From an uncultured Christensenella sp. (lineage in GTDB: Bacteria; Bacillota_A; Clostridia; Christensenellales; Borkfalkiaceae): DNA of 32,829 nt. Below the pieces are notes generated by a model, which was not told the origin of the DNA, did not search any database, and worked only from the letters and a program-made list of their open reading frames with translations. The DNA lies in NCBI GenBank assembly GCA_910579295.1, contig CAJTTC010000020.1, forward strand, positions 1 to 32,829. The letters are read 5' to 3'. The position numbers and the translations under genes are program-made. This document shows, one piece after another, positions 22,607-29,923 of this stretch; within the stretch, counting starts at the first letter, position 1; each line of letters starts with the position of its first letter.

Positions 22607-23815
22607 ATGGAAAAGGTAGAGGAAAAATTTTTGCGCTACGTGCGCGTCGATACGCCGAGCGATGAGGACAATTTCGGCAACACGCCCTCGACCGAGCGTC
22701 AGAAAAATCTCGCCCGTATGCTGTGCGAAGAGTTAAAGGCTATGGGGCTGGAAGCGGAAGTCACCGAAAACGCGTACGTCTATTCGTGCCTTCCCGCAAA
22801 CTGCAAGACGCGCTATTCGATAGGCTTTATAGCGCATATCGACACGGTTAGTCAGCCCTGCGGTATTGGAGTTAAGCCAATGGTGCACAAGGGCTATTCG
22901 GGCGGGGATATATGCCTGTCAAAGGGTAAAATCAGCCCCGAGGACTTTCCCGAGCTCGACGGCTTGACGGGGCAGGATATCATAACGTCGGACGGCACTA
23001 CCGTGCTCGGCGCGGACGATAAGGCGGGCGTTGCCGAGATAATGACTATGCTCGAATATCTTATTGCTCACCCCGAAATCAGGCACGGAAAAATCGGCGT
23101 TGCGTTTACTCCCGACGAGGAGATAGGACACGGCGCAAAGCTATTCGACGTCAAAAAATTCGGTTGCGATTTCGCCTACACGGTGGACGGCGAGGAGCTG
23201 GGCGAAATCTCCTACGAAACGTTCAACGGCGCGTGCTTCGATTTGGATATCTCGGGCGTGAATATCCACCCCGGTCAGGCTAAGGGCAAAATGATTAACG
23301 CCGTAACCGTAGCCAACGAATTCATTTGCGCTCTGCCTGTTGACGAACGCCCCGAAACGACCGAGGGCAGAGAGGGGTATTATTTTATAACCGATATCGC
23401 GGGCGGGGTGGAGAAGTGCTCGGTGCACGGCATAATACGCGACCACGATAAAAAGACTTTCTCTCAGCGCAAGGCGTTCGTGCGCGGCGTTGCCGAAGAG
23501 CTGGATAAAAGGTACGGCGGCAGGGTTAAGCTTGCTATGCGCGACCAATATTACAACTGCGCCGAGGTCATCGCTCCGCATTCGCATTTAATCGACAACG
23601 CAAAGCGCGCAATGACGGACGAGGGAGTGTTGCCGCTCGTATTCCCCATAAGGGGCGGCACGGACGGTTCGTCGCTGTCATTTATGGGCTTGCCCTGTCC
23701 CAATATCTGTACGGGCGGGCGCAACGCTCACGGACTGAATGAGTACGTATCCGTGCAGGCTATGCAAAAGGTCGTGCGCATTTTGCTTAATATCGTAGCG
23801 GCTTATGCGGAGTAA
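22607..23815 (+). CDS. pepT: Peptidase T (tripeptide aminopeptidase)
   Basis: A 402-aa M20 family zinc peptidase that removes the N-terminal residue of tripeptides in the cytosol. Metal ligands and catalytic residues are visible: His77 and Asp79 in AHIDT, the bridging Asp in GADDKAG (136-141), Glu171/Glu172 in TPDEEIGHG, Asp194 in TVDGEE, and the C-terminal His in GRNAHGLNE. The dimerisation lid domain is present (NIHPGQAKGKMINAV). Length is typical (about 405-410 aa). AAGGGG lies 8 nt before the ATG, within the end of the DUF4250 gene. Confidence 0.96.
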   Translation: MEKVEEKFLRYVRVDTPSDEDNFGNTPSTERQKNLARMLCEELKAMGLEAEVTENAYVYSCLPANCKTRYSIGFIAHIDTVSQPCGIGVKPMVHKGYSGGDICLSKGKISPEDFPELDGLTGQDIITSDGTTVLGADDKAGVAEIMTMLEYLIAHPEIRHGKIGVAFTPDEEIGHGAKLFDVKKFGCDFAYTVDGEELGEISYETFNGACFDLDISGVNIHPGQAKGKMINAVTVANEFICALPVDERPETTEGREGYYFITDIAGGVEKCSVHGIIRDHDKKTFSQRKAFVRGVAEELDKRYGGRVKLAMRDQYYNCAEVIAPHSHLIDNAKRAMTDEGVLPLVFPIRGGTDGSSLSFMGLPCPNICTGGRNAHGLNEYVSVQAMQKVVRILLNIVAAYAE

Positions 23816-23850
23816 CATTGCGCTAAATTTGAATATAGCCGTTCATTTTC

Positions 23851-23879
23851 TTGCTTTTTGCCGCCGCCGCGGATATAAT
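23851..23879 (+). promoter_or_regulatory. Promoter of tRNA-Arg
   Basis: TTGCTT (23851-23856), 17-nt GC-rich spacer, TATAAT (23874-23879), about 30 nt before the mature 5' end. Confidence 0.85.
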
Positions 23880-23908
23880 AATTTATGCGGATTTAAACCG
23901 CATACAAT

Positions 23909-23985
23909 GCGTCCGTAGCTCAGTTGGATAGAGCACGAGCCTCCGACGCTCGGTGCCGATGGTTCGAATCCATTCGGGCGCACCA
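23909..23985 (+). tRNA. tRNA-Arg (anticodon CCG)
   Basis: A 77-nt cloverleaf. The acceptor stem GCGTCCG pairs with CGGGCGC (one T-G pair); D-arm GCTC/GAGC; anticodon stem CGAGC/GCTCG with loop CTCCGAC, so the anticodon is CCG at 23943-23945; T-arm GATGG/CCATT with loop TTCGAAT. Discriminator A and CCA are encoded. It reads CGG codons. Confidence 0.97.
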
Positions 23986-23987
23986 AA

Positions 23988-24025
23988 AACAAAGCGGTAA
24001 AATCCGCTTTGTTTTTTTATTTTTG
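23988..24025 (+). terminator. Terminator of tRNA-Arg
   Basis: AACAAAGCGG and CCGCTTTGTT form a 10-bp stem around TAAAAT, followed by TTTTTATTTTT. It starts 3 nt after the CCA end. Confidence 0.92.
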
Positions 24026-24027
24026 TA

Positions 24028-24056
24028 TTGTCAAAAGGGTAAAACGGTTGTAAAAT
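24028..24056 (+). promoter_or_regulatory. Promoter of the EEP hydrolase gene, predicted leaderless
   Basis: TTGTCA (24028-24033), 17-nt spacer, TAAAAT (24051-24056), then ATTGTT and the ATG at 24063. Same geometry as the DUF4250 promoter. Confidence 0.65.
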
Positions 24057-24062
24057 ATTGTT

Positions 24063-25199
24063 ATGAACACAAAAAAGATAATTAAGGCGGTCGGCTTTTC
24101 GCTCCTTGCCGTCGTGTTGCTGTTTGCGCTTATCGTGGGAGGCTACGTGGGCTACGTAGCTATCCAATATTACCGCATAGAGGATAATCTGGCGTTAACC
24201 GTCGACAACAGTCCGACTTCTTGCGTTCAAACGGATACTCAATATACGGTCGTCACCTATAACCTCGGTTTCGGAGCGTATTCGCCCGAATACTCCTTTT
24301 TTATGGATACGGGAGTAATGGACGACGGAACGGAGGTCGCGGGCATTTACGCAAAGGGAATGAGTAAAGAGGACGTGCAGAAAAACGTTAACGGGCAAAT
24401 CGGGGTGGTCAAAAATCTGGAAGCGGACTTCTATCTTTTTCAGGAAGTGGACGAAAAAGCGGACAGGAGCTATAAAATAAATATGTGCGAGAGCCTGCGC
24501 GGCAATTTAGCACAATACGGCTCGGTGTATGCCGAAAACTTTCATACGGCAAATCTGTTCTATCCCTTCAACGACCCGATCGGCGTTACAAACGCGGGGA
24601 TAATGACTTTTTCGCGTTACGGCGTGAGCGGCTCTGTAAGGCGCTCGTTTCCCGTTACTTCGGCGTTCATAGATAAATTATTCGACCTTGACCGCTGTTT
24701 CTCGATAAGCTATCTGCCCGTCGGAAGCGGCGAGGTAAAGCTCGCGCTTATAAATTTGCATATGTCGGCTTACGATAAGGGCGGTTTGATAAGAGCCGAA
24801 CAGCTTAAAATGCTGAACGGGGTTTTGGCTGAGGAACGCGCCAAGGGCAATTACGTCGTGGCGGGCGGAGATTTCAACCATTGCCTTATCGCCGACAATT
24901 TCGACAGCGACGGGGAAGCTCTGTCATACTTCGAAAGCAGACAAAAAACGCCCGATTGGGTTAAAAATTCCGTACTGCGTCAGGACGAGATAGCCGAGGG
25001 GTTTAAGCTTGTCGCAAGTATGAACGAGGCGACTTGCCGCGGCGCGGATATCCCGTACGAAAAGGGAGTCAATTACGTTACCGTTATAGACGGCTTCATT
25101 GTGTCCGACAACGTTGAAGTGATAAGCAACGCTACCGTTGACACGCAGTACGCTTACAGCGACCACAATCCCGTAAAGCTTTGCTTTAAGCTGAAATGA
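24063..25199 (+). CDS. Membrane-anchored endonuclease/exonuclease/phosphatase family protein
   Basis: A 378-aa protein with a basic N-terminus and one membrane segment (about 11-35), so the catalytic domain is probably extracytoplasmic. EEP-fold residues are in order: Asn67 in TYNLGFG, the metal-binding Glu128 in FQEVDEKADRSY, NLHMSAYD (231-238), Asp270 and Asn272 in AGGDFNH, and the Asp-His pair in YSDHNPV (367-368). The family covers nucleases, inositol phosphatases and sphingomyelinases; the substrate is not evident. There is no Shine-Dalgarno sequence and the promoter geometry predicts a leaderless transcript. It is convergent with the WYL regulator gene. Confidence 0.88.
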   Translation: MNTKKIIKAVGFSLLAVVLLFALIVGGYVGYVAIQYYRIEDNLALTVDNSPTSCVQTDTQYTVVTYNLGFGAYSPEYSFFMDTGVMDDGTEVAGIYAKGMSKEDVQKNVNGQIGVVKNLEADFYLFQEVDEKADRSYKINMCESLRGNLAQYGSVYAENFHTANLFYPFNDPIGVTNAGIMTFSRYGVSGSVRRSFPVTSAFIDKLFDLDRCFSISYLPVGSGEVKLALINLHMSAYDKGGLIRAEQLKMLNGVLAEERAKGNYVVAGGDFNHCLIADNFDSDGEALSYFESRQKTPDWVKNSVLRQDEIAEGFKLVASMNEATCRGADIPYEKGVNYVTVIDGFIVSDNVEVISNATVDTQYAYSDHNPVKLCFKLK

Positions 25200-25275
25200 C
25201 GTTGCGGGCGCACGGTTTATTATGCGGAGGGCTCTTCCGACGGCGACTTCCGCCGTGCGTTCGTTTGCCGCGCGG

Positions 25276-26259
25276 TTATTCGTCGTACTGTTCGAGGGCG
25301 CGGCGGTGAAAGGCGCAGACGTCGCGGCGGAGGCTCTGCGGATAAATAATTTTCGCGTCGTTGCCGAAGCGCGTGAAGTACTGCAAAAGCTGGGTGTGCG
25401 AGCACTCGAAGTAATAATAATTTTTTACAATCTTTACGGGCACGGGGCGGTGCACGTAAATTTTTTTATATTTCTCCACGCCCCTGTCCGTCAACTCGAC
25501 CATTGCTTCGCTCTCAAACGGGCGGTAGATGAACTGCGGTCCGTATTTGAGCATTTTGTCGAACAGAAACAGCTGTTGCCCGTCGAAAACGGCGTCGGCG
25601 TTCAGCTGTTTTACGCTGGCGACGCGCGAAAGTCTTATGGGCGCGCACGTCTTTTCGGCGGCTAAAACGTACAGGTGCAGCTCTTCCTTGCTCCCCGCAA
25701 TTGCGTACGGAGCGGCTTCCATTCCCGACCCCCGCCCGTTGTTCAGAGTTATAAACACCTTTTTCTTTTCCTTAATCGCGCGCAATACGGCGTCGTACTG
25801 CGGCTTGAAAATTATTTCTTCGCGCTTGTTTTGCGGCATTGCGGCGTATGAAGCAAGCATACTGCGGAAATACTCCGAAAGCGTTCTCCCCGCAAGCGAA
25901 TAGCGCTCTATGTACTCCAAAACGGGCTCGGACTGCCTTGTCGGCTTTATGTGGAGAAGCACGTCGAACTTTTCGTCGTTGGGCGCGGCGTTGCGCTTGT
26001 TTATCCTTTCGCAGATGTCGAAGCACACGCCGTCAAGCTTTGCGTTGTCCCCGACGGCGTTTGATATGCGCTCCTTTAAAAATCCGAGAAGAGCGTCCTG
26101 CTCCGCCGAAAACTTGTTGTGATAGTTTACGATAAGCTGTGAAAGAAGCGCGTTTTTGTTCAGAGTTATGCCGTCGCGCTTGAAAAACTCGAACGCCTCG
26201 GCGTCCTTTTCGATTATGTCGGCTATATATCGCGTGACGTAAATTTTCAATTTTTCCAT
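25276..26259 (-). CDS. WYL-domain putative transcriptional regulator
   Basis: A 327-aa protein. The N-terminus (KLKIYVTRYIADIIEKD, residues 3-19) resembles a ribbon-helix-helix start, followed by a helical region to about 145. A WYL-like domain covers about 152-245: YDAVLRAIKEKKKVFITLNN, then APYAIAGSKEELHLYVLA (183-200), matching the W/R-YL-type SH3-like ligand fold, although the WYL triplet itself is degenerate. A helical/strand C-terminal part follows. WYL regulators sense nucleic acids or nucleotides in stress and defence settings; no defence genes adjoin here. GAGGAAA precedes the ATG. It has a clear promoter. Confidence 0.72.
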   Translation of the reverse strand: MEKLKIYVTRYIADIIEKDAEAFEFFKRDGITLNKNALLSQLIVNYHNKFSAEQDALLGFLKERISNAVGDNAKLDGVCFDICERINKRNAAPNDEKFDVLLHIKPTRQSEPVLEYIERYSLAGRTLSEYFRSMLASYAAMPQNKREEIIFKPQYDAVLRAIKEKKKVFITLNNGRGSGMEAAPYAIAGSKEELHLYVLAAEKTCAPIRLSRVASVKQLNADAVFDGQQLFLFDKMLKYGPQFIYRPFESEAMVELTDRGVEKYKKIYVHRPVPVKIVKNYYYFECSHTQLLQYFTRFGNDAKIIYPQSLRRDVCAFHRRALEQYDE

Positions 26260-26283
26260 ATAAATTATTTCCTCGCTTTACGC

Positions 26284-26312
26284 ATTATACCATAAAAAGG
26301 GGGCAAATACAA
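26284..26312 (-). promoter_or_regulatory. Promoter of the WYL gene
   Basis: On the minus strand, TTGTAT (26312-26307), 17-nt spacer, TATAAT (26289-26284), with a leader of about 20 nt containing the ribosome site. Confidence 0.75.
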
Positions 26313-26415
26313 GTTTTGACAATAGTGTTTTTTTACACATTTTATACAAAAATAACTTAATTCTTGCCAATATTTACCTGAAATAAGGGGGCGCAACACA
26401 ATTGGAAATTGAGTA

Positions 26416-26445
26416 TTTACAAGTGTGATAAAATATGATTATAAT
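26416..26445 (+). promoter_or_regulatory. Promoter of the 163-aa gene
   Basis: TTTACA (26416-26421), 18-nt spacer, TATAAT (26440-26445), in an AT-rich region divergent from the WYL promoter. Leader about 40 nt. Confidence 0.65.
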
Positions 26446-26492
26446 AGTATTGTAATAAAGAGCCGTACGGCGTATCAAAAGGAGGAAAGGTT

Positions 26493-26984
26493 ATGAAAAT
26501 GTGTCACAGCGAGGCAATGAAGCTCATTAAGGAATTGGAAGAGAAGAAGATGCTGGCTATATATAACGAGGGGAGCCGCAGCCGCGTGTCATATAAAGAG
26601 GGCGAGGCGATGAAGCCCACCAAGTACGACTACGCCGCAACCCGAAAAGAGATAAGGCAGATAGACGAAAAGATAAGGGGTATCAAGCACGCGCTTGCCG
26701 TGTCCAACAGCCGCGTCAAAGTCGACAATTTCAACATAACTATCGGCGAGGCACTCGTATATCTGGCGCAACTCAACGGCGAATACTCTCGGCTGTCCGA
26801 GTTGAGCCGTTTCGACAAGCTCTCGCGCCGCATAACGGCAAACGGCGTTCTCGAATACACGGAGTGCCTGTACGACCCCGAGGAGGCGGAGCGCGAACAG
26901 AAGGAAGTCTACGGTAAAATCTGTAAATTGCAGATTGCCATAGACAGAGCGAACCTTACAAACTATATAGAGGTGGAGGCGTAA
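26493..26984 (+). CDS. Conserved coiled-coil hypothetical protein, 163 aa
   Basis: A soluble, strongly helical and charged protein without membrane segments. Two helix-rich parts (about 3-20 and 45-70; TRKEIRQIDEKIRGIKHALAV) flank a short region with YKEGE, then ITIGEALVYLAQLNGEYSRL (82-101). The C-terminal helix EREQKEVYGKICKLQIAIDRANLTNYIEVE has the QxxIDRANLT ending I recall from a Clostridia and phage-associated hypothetical family related in plan to DIP1984. The function is unknown. AGGAGG before the ATG is strong. No phage genes are nearby. Confidence 0.78.
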   Translation: MKMCHSEAMKLIKELEEKKMLAIYNEGSRSRVSYKEGEAMKPTKYDYAATRKEIRQIDEKIRGIKHALAVSNSRVKVDNFNITIGEALVYLAQLNGEYSRLSELSRFDKLSRRITANGVLEYTECLYDPEEAEREQKEVYGKICKLQIAIDRANLTNYIEVEA

Positions 26985-27190
26985 AATTCATTTCCCGCGT
27001 AACCTCGGCACATTTTTGGTCTTATCGAGAAGGATATTAGTGTGCGTTATAGTTGCGGGTTTATCGCTACTGTTAAGGTTTTTCCGTTGTTCTTTATCGG
27101 TTATTGTTTAAGGTTGAAGAGCAGTGCAAAGTATATTTTGCTTAACAGGCTGAGGACTACGCAAAAACTTGAAAACGAATTTCGGTTTCG

Positions 27191-27228
27191 GTGCGGAGAA
27201 GTATAGGGTTTCATCCGCACATCTTTTT
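27191..27228 (+). terminator. Hairpin with T-run upstream of rtcB (terminator or attenuator)
   Basis: GTGCGGA (27191-27197) pairs with TCCGCAC (27214-27220), extended inside by GAA/TTC with a one-base bulge, then ATCTTTTTG. It lies about 70 nt before the rtcB ribosome site. It could end the upstream transcript or act as an rtcB attenuator. The 313-bp gap 26985-27297 otherwise shows no ORF I trust and no clear promoter. Confidence 0.5.
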
Positions 27229-27274
27229 GCTCGGGAGAAGGTTGGAGTGTGTACCGAAAAATATTAAGGAGTTT

Positions 27275-27292
27275 ATGAAAAAAGCGAGGTGA
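27275..27292 (+). CDS. Possible 5-codon leader ORF before rtcB
   Basis: ATG AAA AAA GCG AGG TGA codes for MKKAR. It has its own AAGGAG site 4 nt upstream, and its stop overlaps the GAGGTGA that serves the rtcB ATG at 27298. It may be a translational coupling device. It could also be chance. Confidence 0.3.
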   Translation: MKKAR

Positions 27293-27297
27293 GTTGA

Positions 27298-28524
27298 ATG
27301 ATAATAAAAGGAATATATAACGAAGCAAAGGTTTATACGGAGATAATAGAGGACTCGGCTATTGCGCAGATACAGGCTATGTGCGACAATCCTGCGTTTG
27401 CGGGCAGACAAATCCGCATTATGCCCGACGTGCACTCGGGCGCGGGCTGCACGATAGGCACTACTATGACCGTAACCGACAAAATCGTTCCCAATATGGT
27501 GGGCGTGGATATCGGTTGCGGAATGGAAGTGGCAATCCTCGACGACGAACAGATCGACTTTGCGCGGCTCGACGCGCTCATTCGCGAAAAAATACCCTCG
27601 GGAATGAACAGCCGCAAAAAGGAGCACGCCTACGCCGATAAAATCGACCTCTCCAAATTGAAGTGCTTTAAGCACATAAACGCTCGGCTTGCTCGGCTCA
27701 GCGTGGGCACTCTCGGGGGCGGCAATCACTTTATAGAGGCGGACAGGGACGACGACGGGCGGCTGTATCTCGTCGTGCATTCGGGCAGCCGTCACCTCGG
27801 TCTGGAAGTTGCCAATTACTATCAGAAAGAGGCTTATGCCGCTCTCTGCGGACGTTCGCAGGCGCAAATCAACGCAATAATAGCGTCGCTCAAAGCCGAG
27901 GGGCGCGACCGTGAAATAAGCGGAGCAATCGCGGCGGCAAAGGCAAACGCGGCGGCGGGCGTCGCTCCCGAAACGGCGTACGTCGAGGGCGCGCTCTTCG
28001 ACGACTACATTGACGATATGAAGTTAGTTCAGAGCTACGCCGTAATCAACAGACAGGCTATGATAGACGAAATAGTTAACGGGCTGGGGCTGACCGTCGC
28101 CGACCGATTTACGACAATCCATAACTATATAGATACGGATAGTATGATTTTGCGCAAGGGAGCCGTGTCGGCGCGCGCGGGCGAACGGCTGTTGATACCC
28201 GTCAATATGCGCGACGGCTCGCTGTTGTGCACGGGCAAGGGCAACGCCGATTGGAACTACTCCGCTCCGCACGGAGCAGGCAGGCTGATGAGCCGCGGCA
28301 AGGCGTTCGCCACACTCGACGTCGAGGAATTTGCGAGGCAGATGGAGGGCATATATTCGACGTCGGTCGGGCGCAATACGCTTGACGAAAGCCCTATGGC
28401 GTACAAGAGCATGACCGATATCGTCGGAAATATCGCGGATACGGTGACGGTGGATAAAGTCATAACGCCCGTGTACAATTTTAAGGCGGGCGAAGAGCCC
28501 GCTCCGTGGAGCAGGCGCAGGTAA
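27298..28524 (+). CDS. rtcB: RNA-splicing ligase RtcB
   Basis: A 408-aa Mn/GTP-dependent ligase that joins RNA 2',3'-cyclic phosphate (or 3'-phosphate) and 5'-OH ends. Active-site residues are all present: MPDVHSG (42-48), Asp71 and Cys74 in VGVDIGCG, Asn143/His144 in GTLGGGNHF, His161 in VVHSGSRHLG, His275 in TIHNYID, and the guanylated His325 in SAPHGAGR. Bacterial RtcB works in RNA repair, including cleaved tRNA or rRNA after toxin attack. There is no archease or RtcA/RtcR neighbour. The start follows GAGGTGA. The upstream hairpin and mini-ORF suggest control in the leader. Confidence 0.95.
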   Translation: MIIKGIYNEAKVYTEIIEDSAIAQIQAMCDNPAFAGRQIRIMPDVHSGAGCTIGTTMTVTDKIVPNMVGVDIGCGMEVAILDDEQIDFARLDALIREKIPSGMNSRKKEHAYADKIDLSKLKCFKHINARLARLSVGTLGGGNHFIEADRDDDGRLYLVVHSGSRHLGLEVANYYQKEAYAALCGRSQAQINAIIASLKAEGRDREISGAIAAAKANAAAGVAPETAYVEGALFDDYIDDMKLVQSYAVINRQAMIDEIVNGLGLTVADRFTTIHNYIDTDSMILRKGAVSARAGERLLIPVNMRDGSLLCTGKGNADWNYSAPHGAGRLMSRGKAFATLDVEEFARQMEGIYSTSVGRNTLDESPMAYKSMTDIVGNIADTVTVDKVITPVYNFKAGEEPAPWSRRR

Positions 28525-28565
28525 AAAAATTTTACAATTTATGACAATTTTTTTTGTGAAAACTA

Positions 28566-28593
28566 TTGATTTTTGAAAAACTTGTGATATAAT
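28566..28593 (+). promoter_or_regulatory. Promoter of the Xre-type gene
   Basis: TTGATT (28566-28571), 16-nt spacer, TATAAT (28588-28593), giving a leader of about 70 nt. Confidence 0.6.
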
Positions 28594-28666
28594 CTAATAG
28601 TTGTTTGAAAAAATAAGTTTAAAAATACTAATTTCAAGCGGCAAATCTGAAAAGGAGAAGACCGGG

Positions 28667-28993
28667 ATGGCAGCAGTTAAGCGTAAATTCATCGATTGGG
28701 AAAAGACGGCAAAAAATCTTAAATTGCTGCGCTTGAATAATTTTGAGTTGCGCCGCTTCGTTTGCGGAGAGCTCAACCGCGATAGCGGCAATTGCGAAGG
28801 TAACTGCGACGCGTGCACGTTCGATATGGACCACAGCATCAGTCAGTCGGAATTGTCAAAGGTTTTCAATGTTTCGGAAAGTATGGTAGTTAATTGGGAA
28901 AATAATAAGAGCAGACCGCAGTTGGACGATTTGATTTTTTACAGTCAGATTTGTAAAATCGATTTATATAAAGTCGTTGTTTTTGCCGATTAA
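28667..28993 (+). CDS. Xre-type HTH regulator with a four-cysteine insertion
   Basis: A 108-aa protein. Residues 10-31 look like the first Xre helix (WEKTAKNLKLLRLNN). A segment with Cys33, Cys43, Cys47 and Cys50 (C-x9-C-x3-C-x2-C) follows. Residues 57-104 carry the remaining HTH: SQSELSKVFNVSESMVVNWENNKSRP, then LDDLIFYSQICKIDLYKVVV. So a possible metal or Fe-S site is inserted between helix 1 and helix 2 of the fold. The frame opens at a TTG at 28601, but the ATG at 28667 has AAAGGAGA upstream. It has its own promoter and terminator. I recall similar Cys-bearing Xre proteins in uncultured Clostridia. Confidence 0.85.
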   Translation: MAAVKRKFIDWEKTAKNLKLLRLNNFELRRFVCGELNRDSGNCEGNCDACTFDMDHSISQSELSKVFNVSESMVVNWENNKSRPQLDDLIFYSQICKIDLYKVVVFAD

Positions 28994-29017
28994 TTAATTT
29001 ATTTTTTCGTTTTCATC

Positions 29018-29055
29018 GAGAACCTGTAAATTTTGCAGGTTCTCTTTTATTTTTG
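29018..29055 (+). terminator. Terminator of the Xre-type gene
   Basis: GAGAACCTG pairs with CAGGTTCTC (9 bp, extendable to 12) with a small AT loop, followed by TTTTATTTTTG. Confidence 0.93.
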
Positions 29056-29089
29056 TTAAATTTGCTGTATTTTGTTATAACGTCCGCCG

Positions 29090-29118
29090 TTGCGGGCGAA
29101 AACGGCTATTGATATAAT
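29090..29118 (+). promoter_or_regulatory. Promoter of the VirD4/ClpN cassette
   Basis: TTGCGG (29090-29095), 17-nt spacer, TATAAT (29113-29118). It precedes the small GTG ORF and is the only good promoter seen before the three genes that follow. Confidence 0.7.
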
Positions 29119-29151
29119 AATAAAGAAATAAGGATTTGGAGGGTCAAAAAA

Positions 29152-29304
29152 GTGGCAAAGAATAAGCACAAAATTTATTTGGACGGCGTATCGGGCAAAA
29201 TGGCGGCAGTGGCAGAGGAGAAGAGGATAATTCGAGGAGGATATAGAGGATATTATGAATTATTTTACGGAGAGAAGCCTGTACTATTACTTTCTAATGC
29301 GTGA
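29152..29304 (+). CDS. Possible 50-aa basic protein, GTG start, overlapping the next gene
   Basis: GTG at 29152 follows GGAGGG (29138-29143) at 8 nt spacing and opens a 50-codon frame ending at TGA 29302-29304. The product starts MAKNKHKIYLDGVSGKMAAV and is Lys/Arg-rich with no Cys. It overlaps the first 50 bp of the 217-aa gene in a different frame. The well-placed ribosome site and promoter favour translation. I recognise no family; it may be a leader for coupled translation. Confidence 0.45.
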   Translation: MAKNKHKIYLDGVSGKMAAVAEEKRIIRGGYRGYYELFYGEKPVLLLSNA

Positions 29305-29908
29305 AATTTCGGACGACGCGGGCGTGCAGGCATGGCGGTTTATAGCAAAGAATTTCGGCGTTAAGGCGCGCGAAATCAAATATTACGAAAAGTTGGTTAC
29401 GGACGAAACGCTCGCCGAGCTTTCTACGTGCGGCAACATAGAAATCCACCGCAACTATTTAAGCGGCTATTGCAAGGACGAGAGCGAGTTCGGCTACACC
29501 GAAACAGAGCGCGAAATCCTTGAATTGAAGCACAACGCTCTTATGAAAATAGAAGAGCTGTTCGGCAATTCGCGCGTCAAGGCTATGCGGCAGCGTTCGC
29601 TTTCGCACAAGTACGAGCGCGACCACGCGGGCGCGGTGCTCTATGCGCTCAACCTGCTTTTCGTCAACAGGGACGGCGACTGCCGTCAGCTTGTCGAAAG
29701 CATTCTCAGGAAGGAGCTCACCGACAGCAAGAACAGCGACGCGGGCATTGCGCTTCTGCACGTTGTTCAGGAAGGGCACAAGGACATAATGGACGAGCTC
29801 GCGCTCACTCCAGATATGCCCCTCCGCCCCATAGAGATGAAAGTCCTTTCGCGGCAGTTCGGCGGCGGCAACGTCAGCCACGGCGGCAAGCACACAATAG
29901 GCTTTTAA
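29255..29908 (+). CDS. Unknown 217-aa helical protein in the VirD4/ClpN cassette
   Basis: I do not recognise this family. The protein is helix-rich and charged, without membrane segments or signal peptide. The start (MNYFTERSLYYYFLMREISD) is aromatic-rich. The middle (EREILELKHNALMKIEELFGNSRVKAM) looks like long amphipathic helices. The C-terminal third (LVESILRKELTDSKNSDAGI then LLHVVQEGHKDIMDEL) may be another helical bundle. The tail is Gly/His-rich (FGGGNVSHGGKHTIGF). AGAGGA precedes the ATG. It ends 15 nt before the VirD4-type gene, which suggests one operon and a shared task such as adaptor or substrate binding. That role is inferred from position only. Confidence 0.75.
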   Translation: MNYFTERSLYYYFLMREISDDAGVQAWRFIAKNFGVKAREIKYYEKLVTDETLAELSTCGNIEIHRNYLSGYCKDESEFGYTETEREILELKHNALMKIEELFGNSRVKAMRQRSLSHKYERDHAGAVLYALNLLFVNRDGDCRQLVESILRKELTDSKNSDAGIALLHVVQEGHKDIMDELALTPDMPLRPIEMKVLSRQFGGGNVSHGGKHTIGF

Positions 29909-29923
29909 AGCGGGAGGCGCAAT

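Noticed and set aside
25225..25260. Hairpin between the convergent EEP and WYL genes as a terminator
   Set aside because: Only a 6-bp ACGGCG/CGCCGT stem and no real T-run on either strand.
27101..27328. 75-aa minus-strand frame over the rtcB leader
   Set aside because: It overlaps the rtcB start, has no convincing ribosome site and no family resemblance; the leader signals on the plus strand explain the region better.
28601..28666. TTG start giving 22 more residues to the Xre-type protein
   Set aside because: No ribosome site; the ATG at 28667 has AAAGGAGA and fits the HTH start.
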